Source: Anammoximicrobium sp032229885
GTDB lineage: Bacteria > Planctomycetota > Planctomycetia > Pirellulales > Pirellulaceae
Assembly (NCBI GenBank): GCA_032229885.1
Contig: JAVYAJ010000285.1
Coordinates: forward strand, 1 to 12,214
Length of the DNA: 12,214 nucleotides
Direction of reading: 5' to 3'
Shown: in pieces, positions 6,451-12,214 of the stretch
Numbering within the stretch: the first letter of the stretch is position 1
Layout: each line of letters begins with the position of its first letter
Notes under the pieces: generated by a model
What the model saw: only the letters and a program-made list of their open reading frames with translations
Databases searched by the model: none
What the model was told of the DNA's origin: nothing
Program-made: the position numbers and the translations under genes

Positions 6451-9400
6451 TCAGTTTTTCTTTTCGCTGAGCTTCTTCAATGCCTCAAGGACTTCGTTGC
6501 GAGTCCGTGGATCGCCGACCAACGGCAGGGCCGCTTCGTAGTCGGCCGCGGCCTGGGCCTTCTCACCGATGGCGGCGTAGGCGCGGCCGCGGGCGAGGTA
6601 CCCTTCACCGGCGGCCCAGAACGGCCACTTCGTAAAATCCTCGCCGCCAAACCGTTCGATCAGCTCCTGCGCTTTGCGCTGGGCCAGCAGATGGAGCATC
6701 TCGGTGTTCTTACGCTCGGCTTCGATCGGGATACGCGCGGCCAGCTCTTCGGCGCGGGCGTAGTTCTTCATCACGCGGGCGATGCCGGCCGCCTGTTTCA
6801 GCGCGGCCGACTGTTGTAGATCGGTTAGCTTGCCGTGCGACCCGCCGACCAGGGCGATCAGCGCCGCCAGCGCTTCGGCATGTTTTTTTTCCGTGACCAG
6901 TTGAGCGGCACCCCGTGAGGCGGTGATGAAGTCGGTGACGGTTGGATCGGCGGGAAATGGGTGCGACCTGCCGTCGTAGAAGCGGGCGAACTTCAACGGC
7001 TGGTGAAAGCCGCTCGTTCCCGTCGGCGAGAACGCGCTGTGCTCCTGGCCATTGTCGCGGATGCGCTGGCGGCAGACGTTGATGTGCCACGGCAGGCTCT
7101 GCGTGGGCCGACGGCCGACGACCTGGTGCAGCGGGTCGTTGTCATCGGTCGTGATGGGCAAGCTAAGCTCCGCCGTCCAGTGATCGTCGGCAATGCGCGT
7201 GGCGACCTCCGCCTGGGAGTCCCAGGCGAACCACTGCCCTTGCGGCGCCCCACGGTCGAGGTCCACGATGTGCCCTCCGGGGCTGATGGCGACCTGGTAG
7301 TAGGAGTGCGTCTCGGTGGCGATCTCGATCTCGACGACGTCGCCGTGCCAGATGGCCGGATCGTCGTTGCGCGTGGAGGCGGTGCGCGGTTTCTCGCCGG
7401 GGCGCTCCTCACAGCGGATGGCGAACACGAGATGGTTTCCCTGCCAGCCGGCCTGGAACGAGGCACCATAGGTGGGCGCGCGGCCGGTTTGCAGCTCGCG
7501 CAGGCGGCCCGTCGAGGCGGTGGGGCAATTCCGCCAGTAGGCGTCGTCGAGCTGGCCGTCGATGACGATCCCTTCTGCTCCGCCGACGAGCCGCACGGTG
7601 GGCACCGGCCCGCGCTTCTGGCCAAGCTGCCGCGACTTTAGGCGCAGGCCCTTCAGGTAATCGTCGATCAGCGCGAGGCGTTTGCCGAAAACGCTGGCCG
7701 CATCCGCCTTGGCCTTGGCTTGATCGAAAAGCGCGAGCGCTTCGTCCGCTTTCGCCTTGTCTTCCTCCATCGCGGACCAGTTCGCCGCACAGTGGTGGAA
7801 GAAGGCCAGCATCTCCTGCTCGGCGGGGCCGTAGAAGAGCTGGCAATACTCACGGAGCATCGCGCCGGCATCCGTGTCCTGGCCACCCCAGTAGGCGCGC
7901 GCGGTGAAATAGACCAGGAAGTGATTGAAGCCGATGGCGACCTGGTCGAAATCCTGCCGCACGGTGAGCCAGATATCCTCGCCCTCGGAGATGCCCTTGG
8001 CGGCGTTGACCGAGTTCACCAGCGCGGGCGCATCGAAGCTGGGCAGATACCAGCCGCGGTCGGTAAAGGGATAGTTTTCGAAGATGAGCAGGGGATTGCT
8101 CGTCTTGCTCGCCCATGCCGCGCGCAGCGCTTCCGGTGCGGACTCACCGCCGCCTTGCCTGCCCGGCTTGGTGATCGGGCGGCGCCCGCCGACGATGCAA
8201 ACCTGCACGTTTGGCTCCAGCTTCTCGATTTTCAGCGGCGGCAGGGTGTAAACGCCGTAGGCGCAGTTCAGCACCTTCGCCCGCGGGTGCGTTTTCGCGA
8301 CCTCCCTTGCCACGCGGTTCACGAAGTCCCACACATAATCGCTGAGCAAGCCGCGCTCGTCGCGCTCAGGCGAGTCCTTGCCCTGGCACTTCTCGCACTG
8401 GCAGATCGAGGTGTAGCCGTCCGGCGGCATGATGGAGACGGTCTCAAAGTGATAGGTGTCCAGTTGCGCTCGCGCCCAGCGCACCGTCTCGCGGAACAGT
8501 TCGTCGTTCGAATAGCAGAGCTGGCACTTCGAGTCGCCGGGGCGGAAGTCTGGCTTGCCGGCGTAGATGGCGAACCAGTCGGGATGCCTCGCGAAGACCT
8601 TTTCGTTGTTCGTCATCGTCGCCAGGCCATGGGCGATTTGCAGACGCTCGTCATTTCGGATGCCGAGGCGCATCGCCCACAACGCCGTGTCCGCGCCGAC
8701 CACGCCGAAGCGGAAATTGAACTGCCGCAGGCGGAAGTCCGGCCGCGTCGTCTCGTCGAGCGGCGGCAGCTCGATCGTCTGCCGAGACGGCAGCACCTCG
8801 CCCAGTTCCCCCGGCAGATACCAGCGCGCGCCGAGCTTGCGCAGGAAGCCGCACACCGCATTGAAGCTGCCGCGCTCATCGAGGCCCCAGATTTCCAGCG
8901 TCTCGTTCTTCGCCGTCGGCAGGCCGTCGGGCTTGCCCGTGTCGCCGGGCAGCTTAAGTCGGTTCTTGTACAAGCCGGTCATCGGCAGGCCATATGGCGC
9001 GCCGACGATCTGCTCCCACTCCGCCTGGGCGCGCGGGATGTCGCCGTTGTGCCGCGCGAAGGGCGCCGTGGGCGTGAAGTCGCTGTCCACGCCGATCAGC
9101 GCCAGCCAGTCCGCGCCCGTGGCGATGCGATACGCGCCGTCCGCCAGGCCGTCCGCCTGCACCGGGCACGACGCGCTCGCGCCGATGAAAACTTTCACCG
9201 CCGTCCCGGTGGGCCGCGTGACGATGGGCAGACGCGCGCCGCTGATCTTCTCGATGGTTGCGCGGAACTCGTGCGCCGCCACGCGAGCTGTTCGTTTGGG
9301 TTGCTCGGCAATCACGATTTCGGCTCGTGCTTGACCGTTTTCAACCAGAAAGGCGTCGGCGGCAGGAGCCGGGCGCGGCACCGCAAAGACTACGACGCTC

Positions 9401-9453
9401 CCGAGGACTCCGCAGGAAATGCCGCGCACTAGCGCTTCGAAAGGTTTCATCAT
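6451..9453 (-). CDS. Secreted DUF4838 (GH163-like) protein with CBM9-like domain and TPR-like C-terminal tail
   Basis: 1000 residues from ATG 9453. GGAG (9459-9462) precedes tandem ATGs at 9453 and 9450, and a Sec signal peptide follows (core GISCGVLGSVVVFAV, AADA near 34). The frame is open further upstream to 9735, but that stretch has no support. Residues 40-93 are a GH67-N-like domain (RAEIVIAEQPKRTARVAAHEF, ending KVFIGAS). Residues about 190-600 are DUF4838 (FNAVCGFLRKLGARWYLPGE, VSIMPPDGYTSICQCEKC at 339-356, SDYVWDFVNRVAREVAKTHP). Residues about 626-825 are CBM9-like (IDGQLDDAYW, DPAIWHGDVVEIEIAT, YYQVAISPGG). From about 840 the chain is helical with TPR-like repeats (EGYLARGRAYAAIGEKAQAAADYEAAL), absent from its paralog at 2398-4968. 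Relative to that paralog it has an extra Cys310-x2-Cys313 and MPPDGY in place of MPEDGF. Glycan cleavage or binding is inferred. It heads the tightly spaced three-gene unit. Confidence 0.92.
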   Translation of the reverse strand: MMKPFEALVRGISCGVLGSVVVFAVPRPAPAADAFLVENGQARAEIVIAEQPKRTARVAAHEFRATIEKISGARLPIVTRPTGTAVKVFIGASASCPVQADGLADGAYRIATGADWLALIGVDSDFTPTAPFARHNGDIPRAQAEWEQIVGAPYGLPMTGLYKNRLKLPGDTGKPDGLPTAKNETLEIWGLDERGSFNAVCGFLRKLGARWYLPGELGEVLPSRQTIELPPLDETTRPDFRLRQFNFRFGVVGADTALWAMRLGIRNDERLQIAHGLATMTNNEKVFARHPDWFAIYAGKPDFRPGDSKCQLCYSNDELFRETVRWARAQLDTYHFETVSIMPPDGYTSICQCEKCQGKDSPERDERGLLSDYVWDFVNRVAREVAKTHPRAKVLNCAYGVYTLPPLKIEKLEPNVQVCIVGGRRPITKPGRQGGGESAPEALRAAWASKTSNPLLIFENYPFTDRGWYLPSFDAPALVNSVNAAKGISEGEDIWLTVRQDFDQVAIGFNHFLVYFTARAYWGGQDTDAGAMLREYCQLFYGPAEQEMLAFFHHCAANWSAMEEDKAKADEALALFDQAKAKADAASVFGKRLALIDDYLKGLRLKSRQLGQKRGPVPTVRLVGGAEGIVIDGQLDDAYWRNCPTASTGRLRELQTGRAPTYGASFQAGWQGNHLVFAIRCEERPGEKPRTASTRNDDPAIWHGDVVEIEIATETHSYYQVAISPGGHIVDLDRGAPQGQWFAWDSQAEVATRIADDHWTAELSLPITTDDNDPLHQVVGRRPTQSLPWHINVCRQRIRDNGQEHSAFSPTGTSGFHQPLKFARFYDGRSHPFPADPTVTDFITASRGAAQLVTEKKHAEALAALIALVGGSHGKLTDLQQSAALKQAAGIARVMKNYARAEELAARIPIEAERKNTEMLHLLAQRKAQELIERFGGEDFTKWPFWAAGEGYLARGRAYAAIGEKAQAAADYEAALPLVGDPRTRNEVLEALKKLSEKKN

Positions 9454-9668
9454 CGAGACTCCGATTGTGTGATCGTTCTGGACGTTGGGGAGAGATGCCA
9501 ATGGGTTTGGGAACCTTGGCCGCAGCCGGCTCGCCCTGCTGAGTTTGCGCATCGGGTTGCTGCTGACGAGGCTTACGGGTCCTGCGCGGCGCTTCGAGGA
9601 TCCGGTCGTGCCTCGCCCCTGGGGCTGAACAAGGCGACGTATTCGCCCGGGCGCGGCTTCCTTTCCCT
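9454..9668. other. 215-bp intergenic gap inside the same-strand gene block
   Basis: It lies between the TAG of the Tat-exported protein gene (9669-9671) and ATG 9453. It is GC-rich, with short palindromes (GCCCGGGC near 9647-9654; CCCCTGGGG near 9617-9625) but no T-tract that would make a convincing terminator. The minus strand has TTGGCA about 18 nt before AACGAT near the downstream gene, a weak promoter-like pair. Whether the three-gene unit has its own promoter here cannot be decided by eye. Confidence 0.35.
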
Positions 9669-11102
9669 CTATTTCACCAGCAGGCGGGCCGCGCGGGCGG
9701 CGACGAGCTGGCAGGGCAGGCAATAGGCCGCCCACTTCTCGCCGGGCGGGAAGGTCACCTGCTCATAGGCCGTCAGGTGGCCTTCCGCCTGATGATAGGC
9801 GACATGGCCGTACAGGCTCAGCAGGAAATCGTTCCGCCGCCCCAGCGCCCATACGCCCGCCAGGTAATCGGCCAGCGGCCAGTCGTCGAGATGATTTCGG
9901 AAGCGCGTCATGCCGCAGAACTGCCCTGCCGCCGAAAGACGCGCCTCGACGATCCGGTTTGCCATCTCCGCGGGCAGCAGGCCGCTGGAGAGGAGTTCCG
10001 GCCAGTAGCGGTAATTGGTGTAGGCCGCCAGGGTCTTGACCTCCGGCCCGTTCAGCCGCTCGGGTCGGGGTGAGTCGCTCGGCCCCGGCCGCGGCGGCAG
10101 CCACCAGTCGGACGGATCGGCGGGCCAGGTCTCGCGAATCGCCCGCAGCGTGTCGCGCTGCAAATCCGCGGCGGTCTGTCGCAGGCGAGTGACAGGCGTG
10201 CTGGGAGAGGCGTTCCGCCGCTGGCACAACGCTGCCCAACGTTCCAGCCCTTTCGCCACCCAGGCGTTATTGTGGAAATACTTGTCGGCTTGATGACGCG
10301 TGTCCGCCTCCGGCACGCCGCTGAGCAGGCCGTCGTCCCGCGCCGCCGCGTCACGCAGCTGCAGGAGATGCTCGGCCATCCGATCCAGGGCCGGAAACCC
10401 GTCCGGCCACCAGCCCGCGATCCCGGCACGTTCCTCCAGCAACGCCGCCGTGTGCAGGAGTTGCCCATATTCCGCCAGCGATGGCCCGTAGTAATTGATC
10501 GTCCCGTCGCCGCGGACAAAATGGGCCAGCCAGTAGCGGAACAAACTCGCCGCACGCTCATGGATTCCCCAGGCCGTCAAGGCGTCCACGGCGGCAATGA
10601 TCGTGGGCGGGAACCCGTCGTGTTCGCTGCCCCCATAATAGCCCACGCCATACTTGGGATGATCGCCCTGGAACGTGGCGTCGATGTGCGCCAGTCCCGT
10701 GCGCACGGACAGGTCCAGGAACGGGTGTCCGGTCTGGATCGGCGGGTTCACGCGGAGTGCGCGGGCGTTCCGCGCGATCAAGGCGGGATCAAAGGCCGGC
10801 TCGCCCCTGGTGCGGGGAAACAGCGTCAGAATCTTGTCCAGATCGGGCTGCCCCGGAAACAGCTTCCGCACGGGATCCTCGAGCATCGCATTCCAATCTT
10901 CCCGAGGCATCGCGTGCGGGCCGACCGCTCGTGCCGCGGGGGCCGCAAAGGCAGCGGCGGAAACCGCGGCGCCGTGGGCGAGGACTGCGCGTCGGGTCAT
11001 GCTGGCAGGTCGGGTGGTTCGTATGGTTTGCGAGCCTCCGACGACATTTTGGCGTAACGGTGGGGAAGGCTTGGCTTGGAGGTCTTGATTTGCTTCCGTC
11101 AC
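9669..11102 (-). CDS. Tat-exported protein with probable (alpha/alpha)6 six-hairpin fold, function unknown
   Basis: 477 residues if translation starts at GTG 11102, which has AGGAG (11108-11112) 5 nt upstream; 443 residues from the in-frame ATG at 11000, which lacks a clear ribosome site. From ATG 11000 the protein begins MTRRAVLAHGAAVSAAAFAA with ARA near 25, a twin-arginine export signal, so a start at 11102 would mean an unusually long n-region. The mature part is rich in aromatic helices: YYGGSEHDGFPPTIIAAVDAL (121-141, numbering from ATG 11000), GTINYYGPSLAEYGQLLH, GLLSGVPEADTRHQADKY (224-241) with FHNNAWVAKGLERWA, and AYTNYRYWPELL. This alternation resembles six-hairpin glycosidases such as alpha-L-rhamnosidase-like or polysaccharide-lyase-like barrels, but I do not recognise the family and no catalytic pair can be assigned; Glu231, Asp233 and His236 are candidates only. 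It lies upstream of the DUF4838/sulfatase operon on the same strand, suggesting a shared glycan substrate. Confidence 0.8.
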   Translation of the reverse strand: MTEANQDLQAKPSPPLRQNVVGGSQTIRTTRPASMTRRAVLAHGAAVSAAAFAAPAARAVGPHAMPREDWNAMLEDPVRKLFPGQPDLDKILTLFPRTRGEPAFDPALIARNARALRVNPPIQTGHPFLDLSVRTGLAHIDATFQGDHPKYGVGYYGGSEHDGFPPTIIAAVDALTAWGIHERAASLFRYWLAHFVRGDGTINYYGPSLAEYGQLLHTAALLEERAGIAGWWPDGFPALDRMAEHLLQLRDAAARDDGLLSGVPEADTRHQADKYFHNNAWVAKGLERWAALCQRRNASPSTPVTRLRQTAADLQRDTLRAIRETWPADPSDWWLPPRPGPSDSPRPERLNGPEVKTLAAYTNYRYWPELLSSGLLPAEMANRIVEARLSAAGQFCGMTRFRNHLDDWPLADYLAGVWALGRRNDFLLSLYGHVAYHQAEGHLTAYEQVTFPPGEKWAAYCLPCQLVAARAARLLVK

Positions 11103-11439
11103 GGCATCTCCTGGGGCTTGTTGTTTGTCCGGTGTTGGTTCTCTTCATTACCTGGGTCACAGGATACAGTATTCGCCCGTCTTCGGCAAATTCTCGCAGC
11201 GCGCGGGTTCACGTTTCGCCGTGAAGGGGATGTACCCGGCGATCCGCAAGTGATGTAACGCTCGAATTCTCCAGGGCTCTCGATGTTTCGCGACTCATCG
11301 AATGCGAATTCTGACCGTCGAAACGCCAATCATTCTCGTGATTTCCAAGTATCTCAACCGCTTGGCTGGCAGGCGTATCCAGAAGGCCATTCCGGGTTTG
11401 TCGTGGGTTTGGTAGAAATTGGGCGGGAGGGACGCGCAG
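11103..11439. other. Intergenic region between the glycan block and the ISL3 transposase
   Basis: 337 bp with no supported gene. It must hold the promoter for the leftward genes and the left end of the rightward ISL3 element. The useful local signals are AGGAG at 11108-11112 (minus), which serves GTG 11102, and GGGCTCT at 11274-11280, a candidate ISL3 terminal repeat start. A short hairpin (TCGATG 11280-11285 / CATCGA 11296-11301) lies just inside that candidate end. No strong -35/-10 pair, operator or riboswitch was recognised. Confidence 0.4.
11425..11430 (+). promoter_or_regulatory. Shine-Dalgarno of the ISL3 transposase
   Basis: GGGAGG followed by 9 nt and then ATG 11440. It selects this ATG over an in-frame TTG at 11419. 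Confidence 0.65.
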
Positions 11440-12214
11440 ATGCAGGACACAGACCTTTATCAGGCGATTCTTGGTTTGGCGTTGCCGTGGACGATTTCCA
11501 AGGTGGATCGGGACACGACCGCGCAAGAGATACGAATCCACGTCGATCATCCCCGGGGAACGAAATTCGAGTGCCCGGACTGTGAGCGGAAGTTGCCCTG
11601 TTACGACCACGCGGAACCGCGATCCTGGAGGCATTTGGACTCGTGCCAGTTTAGGACGTTCTTGGTTGCTCGGCAGCCTCGCGTGAACTGTCTCGAGCAT
11701 GGCGTGAAAGCCGTGTTGGTTTCTTCGGCGGAGAAGAGCAGTCGGTTCACGAGTCTGTGCGAGCGTTTTGCAGTTGATGTTCTGTTGGCCACTCACACGG
11801 TGAAAGGACCATGGGGCTTCTTGGGACGACATGGGACGAGACGTGGGCGTTCATGCCGCGTGCGGTGCGGCGTGGCCAGGAGTGTAAGGAAGCCAAGCCG
11901 CTGCCGCGGATTGGCATCGACGAGAAGGCGTTCAGCAAGGGCCAAGACTACGTGACGCTGGTTTACGACCTGGACGAGGGCACGGTAGAGGCGATCTCGG
12001 ACGGGCGCGACACGGAAGCGGGAGTAGCCTGTTTTTCCCGGCTTTTGCCGGAGCAAATCGCCTCGGTCGAGGCGGTCGCCATAGACATGAGCCCGGCCTA
12101 CGTCAAGGCCGCGAAGCAGAGCATCCCTCTGGCCGAAGACAAGATTGTTCACGATCGTTTTCATGTGATGCAACTGGCTAACAAAGCCGTTGACAAGGTG
12201 CGTCGTGGCGAGCA
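11440..12214 (+). pseudogene. ISL3-family transposase with one frameshift, truncated by the window edge
   Basis: From ATG 11440 the first frame encodes the N-terminal zf-ISL3 zinc finger: CPDC, then YDHAEPRSWRHLDSCQFRTFL and RVNCLEHGV, a C2...C..H arrangement typical of the family, followed by a helix-turn-helix-like stretch (SLCERFAVDVLLATHT). Near 11803-11811 similarity moves to the frame starting at ATG 11811: MGLLGTTWDETWAFM, RIGIDEKAFSKGQDYVTLVYDL (first catalytic Asp), VEAVAIDMSPAYVKAAKQSI (second Asp) and KIVHDRFHVMQLANKAVDKV, continuing to the last base. The change is -1, as expected for loss of one base; the original frame meets a stop at 11953-11955. The catalytic Glu would lie beyond the window. 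Programmed frameshifting is not usual for ISL3 and no slippery heptamer in the right phase is seen, so mutation or an assembly error is preferred. It is divergent from the glycan genes. Confidence 0.85.

Larger units (their letters stand above)
11274..12214 (+). mobile_element. ISL3-family insertion sequence (left part; right end outside window)
   Basis: The ISL3 transposase begins at 11440. ISL3 terminal repeats often begin GGCTCTT or close to it; GGGCTCTCGATGTTTCGCG from 11274 is the best match upstream of the gene. The opposite end is outside the window, so neither inverted-repeat pairing nor the expected 8-bp target duplication can be checked, and the left limit is tentative. Confidence 0.5.

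Noticed and set aside
7720..9432. Long + strand open frame (570 codons) opposite the 1000-residue DUF4838 gene; similar antisense frames at 3922-5004, 2872-3879 and 10272-11057
   Set aside because: They are shadows produced by high GC3 codon use on the opposite strand; their translations are Arg/Val/Ala-rich with no domain, while the minus-strand genes show clear families, signal peptides and ribosome sites.
9610..9668. GC-rich palindromes after the Tat-exported protein gene as an intrinsic terminator
   Set aside because: The stems are short and no U-tract follows in the transcribed direction.
9639..11179. The word GTATTCGCCCG present near 9640 and near 11169
   Set aside because: The identity is limited to about 11 bp with unrelated flanks; not enough for an operator or direct-repeat claim.
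1..12214. CRISPR arrays, tRNA or rRNA genes, toxin-antitoxin or defence genes
   Set aside because: No regularly spaced repeats, no cloverleaf or rRNA-like sequence, and no recognisable defence or toxin domains were found on either strand.

Overview
The window reads as an accessory locus of a GC-rich, environmental glycan-degrading bacterium, most likely a planctomycete (Planctomycetota) or a related PVC-group organism. The basis is inference: secreted DUF4838 proteins, an S1 sulfatase and a degenerate IS load together are typical of those genomes. No rRNA, tRNA or housekeeping marker is present to confirm it.

Layout. Positions 1-2397 hold only transposon debris. An ISKra4-like transposase gene on the + strand (2-about 388, resuming at about 2010-2284) is split by a second insertion sequence. 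That insert carries a minus-strand IS4-type DDE transposase (534-1870), itself disabled by a frameshift and a nonsense codon. Positions 2398-11102 hold four genes, all on the minus strand. In transcription order they are: a Tat-exported protein with a probable (alpha/alpha)6 fold (11102-9669), a 1000-residue DUF4838 protein with a CBM9-like domain and a TPR-like tail (9453-6451), an S1-family sulfatase with the CxPSR formylglycine motif (6437-4983), and a second DUF4838 plus CBM9-like protein (4968-2398). The last three are separated by 13-14 bp, with Shine-Dalgarno sequences touching the preceding stop codons, so they almost certainly form one operon. The first gene lies 215 bp upstream of them and may or may not share the transcript. 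Positions 11103-11439 are an intergenic region, and an ISL3-family transposase (+ strand, one frameshift) starts at 11440 and runs off the right edge.

How the genes fit together. All four gene products of the central block carry export signals. The DUF4838 family includes GH163 endo-beta-N-acetylglucosaminidases, and the CBM9-like domain is a carbohydrate-binding type. Together with a sulfatase this suggests an extracellular or periplasmic system that attacks a sulfated, possibly HexNAc-containing glycan: the sulfatase would remove sulfate, the DUF4838 pair would cleave or bind the chain, and the six-hairpin-like protein would handle released oligosaccharides. The substrate is inference only. 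No transporter, regulator or sulfatase-maturating enzyme is in the window. Degenerate ISs on both sides suggest that the block sits in a transposon-rich accessory region.
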